Shown here one piece after another: positions 45,025-53,634 of a stretch of DNA of 64,000 bases. Positions within the stretch are counted from its first letter, which is position 1. Every line of letters starts with the position of its first letter. Source of the stretch: Pedobacter cryoconitis (GTDB lineage Bacteria; Bacteroidota; Bacteroidia; Sphingobacteriales; Sphingobacteriaceae); the NCBI RefSeq assembly GCF_014200595.1, contig NZ_JACHCG010000001.1, positions 2,108,001-2,172,000 of the forward strand, read 5' to 3'. The position numbers and the translations under genes were made by a program. The notes under the pieces were generated by a model. The model saw nothing but the letters and a program-made list of their open reading frames with translations, made no database searches and was not told where the DNA came from.

Positions 45025-45900
45025 TTAATTAGAAGCTGTAATTCTTTCTAAGACAAGCTTAATAGCCTTATCTACAACTGAATTCGGATCTTTACTAAAC
45101 TGATAATTTACCCTGCTCGCTAAGATAGCGTTAACAGAAAGTGCCTTATGTCCAAGAACTTTCGCCAATGCATAAATACCGGCAGTTTCCATTTCAAGAT
45201 TTGTAATTCTATAGTTTTCATACTTAAAAGTATTCAGTTTCTGAATAAAATCAGGCACTGCATTCTGAGCTCTTACCTGACGACCCTGAGGCGCATAAAA
45301 GCCAGGCGCTGTTACTGTAATTCCCTGTTCCATTCCTTTTCCTATCGTATTCAGCAATACTGGATCTGCCGAAGTCAGGTAGGGGTTTACAGCATGTAAA
45401 TCCTGGAAATGTGTTTTTACATGTTCAAAAAGACCTTTTTCTTCATCTGGTACTCCATGAACATAATAATGCATTAAAGCATCCAGACCAAGTCCGAAAG
45501 TAGAAGCAAGGATAGTTCCCATAGGCAGGTCAGGCTGTACAGCTCCCGAAGTCCCAACTCTGATAATAGCTAATGAAGTTAACTTTTCTTTCACCTCACG
45601 GGTTTTGAAATCTACATTGACCAGTGCATCCAGCTCATTGAAAACGATATCTATGTTGTCAGTACCGATTCCTGTAGAAATTACAGTAATACGTTTCGTA
45701 CCGATATAACCTGTGTGCGTTAAAAACTCTCTTTTTCCTTTTTTAAGCTCAATACGGTCAAAATGTTTAGTTATTTCTGAGATCCTGTCAGGATCGCCTA
45801 CAGTAATTACTGTATCCGCGACATCTTCAGGAAGTATATTTAAATGGTAAATGCTTCCATCCGGATTGATGACTAAGTCTGCTTCTGATAATTTTTGCAT
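45025..45900 (-). CDS. Nucleoside phosphorylase (uridine phosphorylase-like)
   Basis: The 291-residue protein belongs to the PNP/UDP family. It has TVITVGDPDRISEITKHFD (phosphate site Asp/Arg), VISTGIGTDNIDIVFNELDALVN, and LAIIRVGTSGAVQPDLPMGTI. The nucleoside-binding ITNLEMETAGIYALAKVLGHKALSVN contains the conserved MET-Ala. It splits a nucleoside to a base and ribose 1-phosphate in the cytosol. The Bacteroidota form is usually a uridine phosphorylase-like enzyme; base preference is not certain. The yigZ operon ends 34 bases upstream. Confidence 0.9.
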   Translation of the reverse strand: MQKLSEADLVINPDGSIYHLNILPEDVADTVITVGDPDRISEITKHFDRIELKKGKREFLTHTGYIGTKRITVISTGIGTDNIDIVFNELDALVNVDFKTREVKEKLTSLAIIRVGTSGAVQPDLPMGTILASTFGLGLDALMHYYVHGVPDEEKGLFEHVKTHFQDLHAVNPYLTSADPVLLNTIGKGMEQGITVTAPGFYAPQGRQVRAQNAVPDFIQKLNTFKYENYRITNLEMETAGIYALAKVLGHKALSVNAILASRVNYQFSKDPNSVVDKAIKLVLERITASN

Positions 45901-45934
45901 GGTAATTGGGTTAATGATATTCTAAATTAAGGTT

Positions 45935-46549
45935 TTAAACAGTGCCAAGGTATTTTATTTCAACACCTGACTGTTTTTCGACTCTTTGTAAAACTTTATT
46001 CAATTGGGATTTTCTAACTTCAAATCTGATGGTACATTCATTATCAAACTGTTGATTAAGAACAGTCAGCTGTTCTTCCTTCACCAAACGCATCACATCG
46101 TTCATGACCAGGTAATCAAACTTAATCTCATAAATATCGTTAACCGTCTTATCAACAATCACAGCCATGTTAACTGCCTCTACAGCAGCAGATTTATAAG
46201 CGTTGATTAAACCAGGAACTCCAAGTAATGTACCTCCAAAATAGCGAACTACAATGATCAGTATATTGGTCAGACCAGCTGATAACAAGGCATTTAAAAT
46301 AGGTCTGCCAGCTGTACCAGAGGGTTCACCATCATCATTTACACGATAAACACTTTTATCAGGCGTAAGGCGGTAAGCATAACAGAAATGGTTGGCCTTT
46401 GTATGTTCAGCTCTTAATTTCATCAAATGTGCTTTAACATCATTTTCTGAAAGCAGCGGATAGGCAAAAGCGATAAATTTACTCCCTTTATCTTTAAAGG
46501 TTCCTTCTGCGGGATGATCTATCGTCTTATAGGTATCATCAAACAGCAT
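45935..46549 (-). CDS. yigZ: YigZ/IMPACT family protein
   Basis: A 204-residue protein of the IMPACT family. The N-terminal RWD-like KGSKFIAFAYPLLSEN and the characteristic YRVNDDGEPSGTAGRPILNALL, then IVVRYFGGTLLGVPGLINAY, identify it. Bacterial YigZ has a ribosome-related or translation-regulation role of uncertain nature. It overlaps the upstream EamA gene by 11 bases, showing coupling. It is cytosolic. Confidence 0.92.
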   Translation of the reverse strand: MLFDDTYKTIDHPAEGTFKDKGSKFIAFAYPLLSENDVKAHLMKLRAEHTKANHFCYAYRLTPDKSVYRVNDDGEPSGTAGRPILNALLSAGLTNILIIVVRYFGGTLLGVPGLINAYKSAAVEAVNMAVIVDKTVNDIYEIKFDYLVMNDVMRLVKEEQLTVLNQQFDNECTIRFEVRKSQLNKVLQRVEKQSGVEIKYLGTV

Positions 46550-47402
46550 ATTTTTGCGATAATGTAATCAGTAAAATGGCCGCAAGAGCCATGGCTATAC
46601 CGACATAATTCAACTTACTGACTTTCTCTTTAAACAAGACTATACCAATTATACTCCCTAGAATAATTACCCCCATATTCATTGCAGCAAATACCGTAGA
46701 AGGATTGTCGGCCATTGCCCGGTGAGCTTTCATATAAAACAGGATATTTCCAAAATTGAAGCATCCCAATACAATACCACAAAAGAAATTGATCAATTCA
46801 ACTTTTTTCTTTCTGACTAAAACAACATATCCTAAAATAACTGCCGCGATTATAAACGAGATACAAAAAATAACCATTAATGTACTGGTATAAGGAATAG
46901 ACTTATCCAATGCCAGTTTTTTAAACATGACATCAATCAGCCCGAATCCAATAAAGACCAGAATGGGATAAACATAAGAGTTTGTTTCCGTCTTCACAGT
47001 CGACTTACGGGAAAGCGTGAGTACAATAGCTAAAAAACCGACTAAAAGTCCGGCAACCTTTAATCCTCCAAAGTTTTCTCCGAAAAGATATAACGAAGCC
47101 AGAATAGGGATAAATAAAGACAAACGCTGTGCGATATCTGATTTCACTATTCCTATGTTTCTGACAGATGCCCCAAGGATAAGAAATAAGACAGGTAATA
47201 ATACACCAATTGCAATAGCAAGTGTAGTCGGCACCGCTACAAGCTGAACCAATTCTGGCCTGAAGAAAATATAACTTAGAATTATGGCCGCCAGGTAATT
47301 CCACATTACCGCTTGCAGCACATGAATATTATAGCGTTTTGCCAGTTTTAGCAAGACTGCTACGGTTACACTACAGCTGATACTGAGTAATATGTATATC
47401 AT
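46539..47402 (-). CDS. EamA family (DMT) transporter
   Basis: A 287-residue protein with about ten membrane helices, typical of the drug/metabolite transporter superfamily. Hydrophobic segments include ILLSISCSVTVAVLLKLA at the start, a central linker SRKSTVKTETNSYVY and a C-terminal helix VGIAMALAAILLITLS. It likely moves a small metabolite; substrate unknown. It overlaps ribD by 4 bases (ATGA) and yigZ by 11, so the three are one operon. Confidence 0.87.
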   Translation of the reverse strand: MIYILLSISCSVTVAVLLKLAKRYNIHVLQAVMWNYLAAIILSYIFFRPELVQLVAVPTTLAIAIGVLLPVLFLILGASVRNIGIVKSDIAQRLSLFIPILASLYLFGENFGGLKVAGLLVGFLAIVLTLSRKSTVKTETNSYVYPILVFIGFGLIDVMFKKLALDKSIPYTSTLMVIFCISFIIAAVILGYVVLVRKKKVELINFFCGIVLGCFNFGNILFYMKAHRAMADNPSTVFAAMNMGVIILGSIIGIVLFKEKVSKLNYVGIAMALAAILLITLSQKYAV

Positions 47403-48454
47403 TTATTATTGTAATTTTTATATATAGTTAACTGATCTTTATCTACTTGCGTAACTGATATAATGTTTCCATTGATCACAGGGGAATGTATTCCAGTATC
47501 CCAGCTTGAAGAGGAATTAAAGACTCTGGCCTCATCCCATAATCCAGAAGAGATAAACTGGTTCAGAATATTCGCACCACCTTCAATAATAATAGATTGT
47601 ATATCCATCAAATACAATTGATAAGCGATCTTCTGCGGAAGATAATATTGCATATCTTCCATTTCAATAAAATGGATATTCCCCTCTACACTCGTTTTCT
47701 GTTCGTTGAATATAATGGTTTTAGCATCTGTATTATATAATTGACTATCTGCTGGTATTTCAAGTTTACGATCAATAGCAATCCTGATTGGGTTTTTCCC
47801 CGGCCATTCCCTTGCACTAAGGGCAGGATTGTCTGCAATTGCAGTCTGTTTACCAACTAAAATGGCATCTTCCTCCGTTCTCCATTTATGAACCAGCTTT
47901 TTTGAAAGCGGGCCACTGATCCACTGCTGCACAGAATTCTTAGGTGCAAAGTATCCATTCGCTGTTCTGGCCCATTTCAAGATAATATAAGGCCTCTGCT
48001 GAGCAATTCTTGTAAAAAAACGACGATTCACTTCAAAACACTCTGCTTCAAGCACCCCGGAAACTACTTCAATGCCTGCATTTTTTAATCTTTCAATCCC
48101 CTTGCCATCTACGTCAGGAAAAGGATCACGATTACCAATCACTACCTTTTTTAGTTGATGGCGAATCAGTAAATCAGCACATGGAGGTGTTTTCCCAAAA
48201 TGAGCACAAGGTTCAAGACTTACATAAGCAACCGCATTTTTTAATAATTCTGCCGCCTGTTCACCATACCGGTCTGTAACAGAACGGATAGCATTCACTT
48301 CAGCATGAGCCTGACCATATTTCTGATGATAACCTTCTCCTATAATCTTTCCTCCGCTGACAATTACGCAACCTACTAATGGATTTGGGCTTACCTGACC
48401 GTTCCCCATTTCTGCTAACTCCAGACAGCGTTTCATGTACAATTCATCGCTCAT
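47399..48454 (-). CDS. ribD: Bifunctional riboflavin deaminase/reductase
   Basis: The 351-residue enzyme catalyses two successive steps of riboflavin synthesis: deamination, then side-chain reduction. The N-terminal cytidine-deaminase zinc site is HAEVNAIRSV and PCAHFGKTPPCADLL. The C-terminal reductase domain starts about residue 150 with ILKWARTANGYFAPKN and contains IAIDRKLEIPADSQLYN and IIIEGGANILNQFI. It is cytosolic and heads the ribD-EamA-yigZ operon. It is divergent from prmC. Confidence 0.94.
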   Translation of the reverse strand: MSDELYMKRCLELAEMGNGQVSPNPLVGCVIVSGGKIIGEGYHQKYGQAHAEVNAIRSVTDRYGEQAAELLKNAVAYVSLEPCAHFGKTPPCADLLIRHQLKKVVIGNRDPFPDVDGKGIERLKNAGIEVVSGVLEAECFEVNRRFFTRIAQQRPYIILKWARTANGYFAPKNSVQQWISGPLSKKLVHKWRTEEDAILVGKQTAIADNPALSAREWPGKNPIRIAIDRKLEIPADSQLYNTDAKTIIFNEQKTSVEGNIHFIEMEDMQYYLPQKIAYQLYLMDIQSIIIEGGANILNQFISSGLWDEARVFNSSSSWDTGIHSPVINGNIISVTQVDKDQLTIYKNYNNK

Positions 48455-48523
48455 ATGGACAAAAATAGCTTCAATTTATGAGCTATTGAAATATTTCGAC
48501 CACAGAGATGCAACATTTATTAA

Positions 48524-48531
48524 TACTTTTG
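48524..48531 (+). promoter_or_regulatory. -7 promoter box close to the prmC start
   Basis: TACTTTTG matches TAnnTTTG exactly and ends 6 bases before the ATG at 48538, so the predicted transcript is nearly leaderless. An upstream ATG at 48508 would lie before the promoter. Confidence 0.5.
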
Positions 48532-48537
48532 CATTTA

Positions 48538-49380
48538 ATGAATGTTAAGCAATTAGAACAATACTTTATCAAAGAACTATCCGCACTGTATGATGGGGAA
48601 GAAGCAAAGCAATTGTTTTGCCTGGCAGCCGGACAAATATCTGAATGGAACAGGAGTCAATTACTAATCAATGCAACGACGCAATTAAGCGCGGAACAAT
48701 CTTCAGCTTATAACTATATCCTGCTGGAACTGAAAAAGGGAAGGCCGATGCAGCACATCTTTGCAGAAGCATGGTTCTACGGGCTTAAATTTAAAGTCAC
48801 TGAAGCTGTCCTGATTCCAAGACCCGAAACAGAAGAATTAATAGAGTGGATTCTGGATACAGTAAAAACACAACCCGTTTCCAGCATATTGGACATTGGT
48901 ACCGGCAGCGGATGTATTGCGATTACTTTAAAAAAGAACCTTGAACAAGTAGAAGTAACCGCACTTGATGTTTCTGCTGAGGCATTAAAAGTGGCCGCGG
49001 AAAATGCAATAACTAATACAGCTGCTGTTAATTTCATTCATTCAGACATCCTGACTTATAGCAGTCCGTCCAAATACGACCTGATTGTAAGTAATCCACC
49101 ATATATTACTGAAAACGAAAAAAAAGAAATGCATCAGAATGTTTTGGATTACGAACCACATCTGGCTTTATTTGTGAGCAATGAAAATCCTTTATTATTT
49201 TACAAAGGCATCGCAGATTTCGCACTGATCAATCTGCATCCAAAAGGGAAATTATTTTTTGAAATTAACGAGTATCTAGGTAAGGAAACAGTAGAGATGC
49301 TTTCTGCTAAAGGATTCACTGACATTATCTTAAAACAAGACATGCAAGGTAAAGACCGCATGATTTTATGCAATTTATAA
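48538..49380 (+). CDS. prmC: Release factor glutamine methyltransferase
   Basis: The 280-residue protein methylates the GGQ glutamine of release factors RF1 and RF2. Its SAM site is SILDIGTGSGCIAITL, and the catalytic NPPY tetrad is DLIVSNPPYITENEK. The N-terminal helical domain (KQLEQYFIKELSALYDGEEA) is typical. The upstream alternative ATG at 48508 is rejected since a promoter box lies after it. Convergent with xerD with one base between stops. Confidence 0.94.
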   Translation: MNVKQLEQYFIKELSALYDGEEAKQLFCLAAGQISEWNRSQLLINATTQLSAEQSSAYNYILLELKKGRPMQHIFAEAWFYGLKFKVTEAVLIPRPETEELIEWILDTVKTQPVSSILDIGTGSGCIAITLKKNLEQVEVTALDVSAEALKVAAENAITNTAAVNFIHSDILTYSSPSKYDLIVSNPPYITENEKKEMHQNVLDYEPHLALFVSNENPLLFYKGIADFALINLHPKGKLFFEINEYLGKETVEMLSAKGFTDIILKQDMQGKDRMILCNL

Positions 49381-49381
49381 A

Positions 49382-50281
49382 TTACGTTCTAGGGTGAAAC
49401 TGTGTGATTATACCTCTTAAATAATCTTTGTCCAAATGCGTATACACCTCTGTGGTAGTAATACTTGAATGGCCTAACATTTCTTGTACAGCCCTCAGAT
49501 CTGCACCACCTTCAATCAAATGAGTTGCAAAAGAATGTCTGAAGGTATGCGGACTGATCGTCTTTTGTAAACCTATGGCAACTGCCAATGCTTTAATCAT
49601 AGTGAATACAGAAATCCTGGATAACCTTGAACCCATTCTATTCAGGAATATATAGTCCTCATTTCCCTTTTTAATGGCCAAATGTACCCTAACCTGGCTT
49701 AGATAAATATCAATATACTTCAGCGCAACTGCTCCAATAGGGACAATCCTTTCCTTATTTCCTTTACCAGTTACTTTAATATATTCCTGCGTAGGGTTCA
49801 GGTCTGAAATACGAAGGGTTATCAGTTCAGTTACCCTTAGTCCACAACCATACAAGACTTCCAAAATTGCTTTGTTTCTCATCCCTTCTGGTTTAGAAGC
49901 ATCTATAGCCTCAACCAAAGCATTAATTTCTATCACATTCAATATATCAGGAAGCTTTCTGCTTAATTTAGGAGAGTCCAGTTGCTGAGCAGGATCAATA
50001 TCAATTAATTGTTCCAGCATCAGATAATTGAAGAAAGACTTTAATCCAGAGATGACCCTGGCCTGCGTATTAGCCAGCATACCAAGCTCACTCAACCATT
50101 TAACAAAATCATGTAATACGCTATCAGTTATACTTTTAACAGAAAAATCCTTACCAATAACTTCATAATACTGAAACAGCTTGGCAACATCATTCAGGTA
50201 GGCATCGACAGAGTTTTCAGAAAGTCCGCGTTCCAGTTTTAAGTAGGCCCTGAATGCATTATAGTAAGGATAATTAATCAC
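49382..50281 (-). CDS. xerD: Site-specific tyrosine recombinase XerD-like
   Basis: A 299-residue tyrosine recombinase. The N-terminal SAM-like DNA-binding domain starts AYLKLERGLSENSVDAYLND. The catalytic domain shows Arg in YGCGLRVTELITLRISDL, then HTFRHSFATHLIEGGADLRAVQEMLGHSSITTTEVYTH, which gives His, Arg, His and the Tyr nucleophile. It resolves chromosome dimers at dif with XerC. Length fits the family exactly. No dif-like site was recognised in the window. Confidence 0.93.
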   Translation of the reverse strand: MINYPYYNAFRAYLKLERGLSENSVDAYLNDVAKLFQYYEVIGKDFSVKSITDSVLHDFVKWLSELGMLANTQARVISGLKSFFNYLMLEQLIDIDPAQQLDSPKLSRKLPDILNVIEINALVEAIDASKPEGMRNKAILEVLYGCGLRVTELITLRISDLNPTQEYIKVTGKGNKERIVPIGAVALKYIDIYLSQVRVHLAIKKGNEDYIFLNRMGSRLSRISVFTMIKALAVAIGLQKTISPHTFRHSFATHLIEGGADLRAVQEMLGHSSITTTEVYTHLDKDYLRGIITQFHPRT

Positions 50282-50310
50282 TCGAATTTTTATTTATTAG
50301 TTTTTAAGTC

Positions 50311-50318
50311 TAAGTTTG
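50311..50318 (+). promoter_or_regulatory. -7 promoter box close to the aroQ start
   Basis: TAAGTTTG is an exact TAnnTTTG match, 5 bases before the ATG at 50324. The implied 5' leader is at most a few bases. AAAGG sits in the gap. Confidence 0.5.
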
Positions 50319-50323
50319 AAAGG

Positions 50324-50743
50324 ATGAAGATACAGATTATTAACGGACCTAATTTAAATCTGCTGGGCATACGCGAACCAGGAGTGTACGGAAACAAAAG
50401 TTTCGAAGGATACTTTACAGAATTAAAAGACAAATACAAATATATAGAACTCGAATATTTCCAAAGTAACGTAGAAGGGGAGCTGATCAACAAATTACAT
50501 GAAGTTGGCTTTTCATTCGATGGTATTATTTTAAACGGCGGAGGATATACACATACTTCAGTAGCCATTGCGGACGCAATTTCGGGCATCAATACACCAG
50601 TCGTAGAAGTACATGTCTCTAATATTTATGCCAGAGAAGAATTCCGTCACGTTTCTCTGACCGGAAAAAACTGCAAAGGCGTATTAACCGGTTTCGGATT
50701 AGACGGCTATCGTCTGGCTATCGAAAGTCTTTTAGCTGGCTAA
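50324..50743 (+). CDS. aroQ: Type II 3-dehydroquinate dehydratase
   Basis: The 139-residue flavodoxin-like enzyme dehydrates 3-dehydroquinate in the shikimate pathway. The start KIQIINGPNLNLLGIREPGVYG carries the catalytic Tyr and Arg. ILNGGGYTHTSVAIADAI, PVVEVHVSNIYAREEFR and the terminal GFGLDGYRLAIESL are typical. It forms dodecamers in the cytosol. Its 3' end overlaps the facing glycosyltransferase gene by 26 bases. Confidence 0.95.
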   Translation: MKIQIINGPNLNLLGIREPGVYGNKSFEGYFTELKDKYKYIELEYFQSNVEGELINKLHEVGFSFDGIILNGGGYTHTSVAIADAISGINTPVVEVHVSNIYAREEFRHVSLTGKNCKGVLTGFGLDGYRLAIESLLAG

Positions 50744-51743
50744 ACTTTCTGATTCCCTTTATAAAAAAACTCCAGACCACACTGGAATGATAAACGCCGG
50801 TGTGTTTGGAGTAGGCTAATTGCGTTTTAGCTCTTTTAGCGCCCGTCTTTCTAAGGTTGGCTAAGAACTGAAAATGTGCCTTATTCACAGCAAATGCGAA
50901 TTTGGTTTCTCCCTTAATCAGAAACTGTATCCAGGCTACAAAGTCAATAGTCATCCTGAGGGTTATACTCCATACCGCTTCCAGCGCAGGAAGGTTCTTT
51001 TGCATAATCATCAGGTTATTTCTAAAGTTCAAAAACACTTTATAAGGACTATTTGTCGCTAAAGTGCCTCCACCAACATGGTAAACCTCCGCATCAGGAC
51101 AATAAATAATATGATATCCGAGGTTCTTTAAACGCCAGCAAAGGTCAATTTCTTCCATATGCGCAAAAAGATCAGGATCTAAACCTCCCGTTTCTTCCCA
51201 TTGTGCTCTTTTAATAAAAAAGGCTGCACCACTTGCCCAGAAGATCTCTTTAGAATCGTTATATTGCCCTAAATCATCTTCTACCTGATCAAAAATCCTT
51301 CCCCTGCAAAAAGGAAAAACATTAATATCCAGAAAACCACCCGCAGCACCAGCATATTCAAATTGAGTTTTATTCTTCTGCCATTTAATTTTAGGCTGAG
51401 CAGCCGCGATACGAGAATCCGCTTCCATTGCCTTAATGACAGGTTCAATCCAGTTTTCAGGAACCTCTACATCAGAATTCAGTAAAACATAATAATCGGC
51501 ACTTACCTGTTTAAGAATCCGGTTATAGCCCTCTGCAAATCCATAATTATGATCATTCACAATAATCTGTATCTCAGGAAAATTGGCTCTTACATAATCC
51601 ACAGATCCATCTGTGGATGCATTGTCACCTACAACTAACTGAAGATTCGTATACCTGGTTTTAACTACTCCGGGTAAAAAATCAGACAATAATTGTTTTC
51701 CATTCCAATTGAGGATCACAACAGCTACACTCGGCTCTGACAT
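50718..51743 (-). CDS. Glycosyltransferase family 2
   Basis: A 341-residue GT-A enzyme. SVAVVILNWNGKQLLSDFL begins the fold, NASTDGS carries the nucleotide-sugar turn and VLLNSDVEVPENW is the DxD-like motif. The acceptor half contains FAHMEEIDLCWRLKNLGYHI, which fits rhamnosyl- or other surface-glycan transferases. A C-terminal helical region (MIMQKNLPALEAVWSITL) may attach to the membrane. It is likely part of cell-surface glycan synthesis; the sugar is unknown. It overlaps aroQ tail to tail. Confidence 0.9.
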   Translation of the reverse strand: MSEPSVAVVILNWNGKQLLSDFLPGVVKTRYTNLQLVVGDNASTDGSVDYVRANFPEIQIIVNDHNYGFAEGYNRILKQVSADYYVLLNSDVEVPENWIEPVIKAMEADSRIAAAQPKIKWQKNKTQFEYAGAAGGFLDINVFPFCRGRIFDQVEDDLGQYNDSKEIFWASGAAFFIKRAQWEETGGLDPDLFAHMEEIDLCWRLKNLGYHIIYCPDAEVYHVGGGTLATNSPYKVFLNFRNNLMIMQKNLPALEAVWSITLRMTIDFVAWIQFLIKGETKFAFAVNKAHFQFLANLRKTGAKRAKTQLAYSKHTGVYHSSVVWSFFIKGIRKFSQLKDFR

Positions 51744-51849
51744 TAGCTTAATTTCTCGTTTACGTTCATAAAAAAATGGAGATCAAATAGGAAAAAAGCC
51801 TTTTTTATCATTATTTTGCCTGATTGAAAATGCAAACATAAATTAACCA

Positions 51850-52461
51850 ATGCACAATCCAGCTATATTTCCTCTTTTTTATCTTCCTCCTGTAAGTTAT
51901 TTCTCTGCTTTAAACGCTCATAATTACGAATTCATTTTAGAAAAGGAAGAACATTTTCCTAAACAAACTTACCGTAACAGAACCAGAATTTATTCACCAA
52001 ATGGTGCTTTAGACTTGTTTCTGCCAGTAATTAAAGGTTCAAAATACCATACAAAGGTCAAAGATGTAAAAATAAGTTATGATTTTAAATGGCAGCGCCT
52101 GCACTGGTTAAGCTTAGAAAGCTGTTACCGGAATTCTGCCTACTTCGAATATTATGAAGATGAACTCGCAGTTTTCTATAACAAGAAATTTGAGTTCCTT
52201 TTTGACTATAATCTGGAAATATTAGAGTGGATCTTCAAACAACTAAAAAAACCGGCAGATTTTAATTTCACTACAGAATACGTTAAAGAAATAGCTCCTG
52301 AAAATGATTACAGGCTTAAACTTCATTTCAAAGAACCTGAATTGATTACCCCTGCAAAACCTTATTTCCAAGTATTCGAAGATAGAATGGGATTTATGCC
52401 AAACATGAGTATCGTTGATTTGTTATTCAATCAAGGTCCTCAGACCAAAAACTATCTTTAA
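51850..52461 (+). CDS. WbqC family protein
   Basis: The 203-residue protein shows the WbqC-like pattern FYLPPVSYFSALNAHNYEFIL, then RNRTRIYSPNGALDLFLPVIKG, DFKWQRLHWLSLESCYRNSAYFEYYED. In other loci WbqC takes part in O-antigen or polysaccharide pathways, possibly as an acyl- or aminotransferase-related enzyme. The 3-base gap to corA shows co-transcription. It is cytosolic. Confidence 0.88.
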   Translation: MHNPAIFPLFYLPPVSYFSALNAHNYEFILEKEEHFPKQTYRNRTRIYSPNGALDLFLPVIKGSKYHTKVKDVKISYDFKWQRLHWLSLESCYRNSAYFEYYEDELAVFYNKKFEFLFDYNLEILEWIFKQLKKPADFNFTTEYVKEIAPENDYRLKLHFKEPELITPAKPYFQVFEDRMGFMPNMSIVDLLFNQGPQTKNYL

Positions 52462-52464
52462 AAT

Positions 52465-53589
52465 ATGGGCATTGATAAAAAAGGCAAATCACGTAAAAAG
52501 AAAAAACGTTTAAAAATACCTCTGGCGGGCTCCAGTCCGGGAGTAGTATATATTGATGAAAATTCACTAAAACCAGTAATTACACTTCATAAGATCAATG
52601 CAACAACTTATGAAACGAAAGAGCTTCCCAATATCAATCAGATTGCTCAGTTGCTGGCAGATAAGAATTTCACTTTCTGGATAGAAATAAAGGGATTCGG
52701 ATCTCCGGAATTATTCGAAACCTTAAACAGTGAACTTCATGTCAACCGGTTGATCCTTGAAGATATTACAAGATCCTATCAAAGACCAAAACTAGAAGAA
52801 TACGATGATTATGTTTTCGCGGTCAGCAGAATGCTTTTGCTCGATGAAGAAAAGAATCTGGAAAACGAGCAATTATCATTTATCCTGACAGATAATGCCT
52901 TGATTACTCTTCAGGAAAACTATTCTGACTGTTTTAGCCCGGTTATCCAAAGGTTAAAAGCAGGCAAGGGGAATATCAGGATTTCGGGGAGCAGCTACAT
53001 TATGTATGCACTCATGGATATTGTTGTAGATAAGTATTTTGAAATCCTTAGTTTCTGGAGCGAAGAGCTTGACCTGATAGAAGATCGCCTGTTTGATAAA
53101 CCGGATAAGAGTTTTATGTTCGACGTTCAGCTGATCAAAAGAAACTTAATTAATATACGCAGAGTTGCATGGCCAGAAAGAGACAAACTAAATGATATGC
53201 TTCGCAGTGATAGTCATCTGATCACTGAGCAAACCAAACCCTATATTCGTGATGCTTATGATCATTGTATACAAGTTATTGATATAGTGGAGTCTCTGAA
53301 AGAGATTTCGGCCAGTAATATTGATATGTATCTATCAATTATCAGTAACCGGATGAATGAAATCATGAAAGTACTCACGATCATTTCTTCCATATTTATC
53401 CCACTTACTTTTATTGCCGGAGTCTACGGAATGAATTTTGCCAAAGAAGATCCGGTAACTCATAAATTTATGCCTTACAATATGCCCGAGCTGTACGCTT
53501 CGCACGGATATTTGTATACGATGTTGATTATGGTAGTTATTGCAGTGCTTCAGGTTATCTATTTTTGGCGAAAAGGATGGTTTAAGTAA
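52465..53589 (+). CDS. corA: Magnesium/cobalt transporter CorA
   Basis: A 374-residue CorA channel. A long cytoplasmic funnel (FWIEIKGFGSPELFETLN, RLILEDITRSYQRPKLEEYDDYVFAV) leads to two C-terminal helices. The GMN selectivity motif is FIAGVYGMNFAKEDP, and the last helix LYTMLIMVVIAVLQVIYFW ends near KGWFK. It is a pentameric Mg2+ uptake channel in the inner membrane. A basic N-terminal extension precedes the domain (KKGKSRKKKKRLK). It lies between wbqC and mgtE. Confidence 0.94.
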   Translation: MGIDKKGKSRKKKKRLKIPLAGSSPGVVYIDENSLKPVITLHKINATTYETKELPNINQIAQLLADKNFTFWIEIKGFGSPELFETLNSELHVNRLILEDITRSYQRPKLEEYDDYVFAVSRMLLLDEEKNLENEQLSFILTDNALITLQENYSDCFSPVIQRLKAGKGNIRISGSSYIMYALMDIVVDKYFEILSFWSEELDLIEDRLFDKPDKSFMFDVQLIKRNLINIRRVAWPERDKLNDMLRSDSHLITEQTKPYIRDAYDHCIQVIDIVESLKEISASNIDMYLSIISNRMNEIMKVLTIISSIFIPLTFIAGVYGMNFAKEDPVTHKFMPYNMPELYASHGYLYTMLIMVVIAVLQVIYFWRKGWFK

Positions 53590-53634
53590 ATGTCAGCGGT
53601 CATAAAAGAGAAAATATAATTACCTTAGCCTGGC

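Noticed and set aside
49382..50281. XerD-like gene as integrase of a genomic island
   Set aside because: It has the full length and motifs of housekeeping XerD, and lies between housekeeping genes with no flanking att repeats.
50290..50592. Minus-strand 100-codon frame opposite aroQ
   Set aside because: It is a shadow of aroQ, which has all catalytic motifs on the plus strand.
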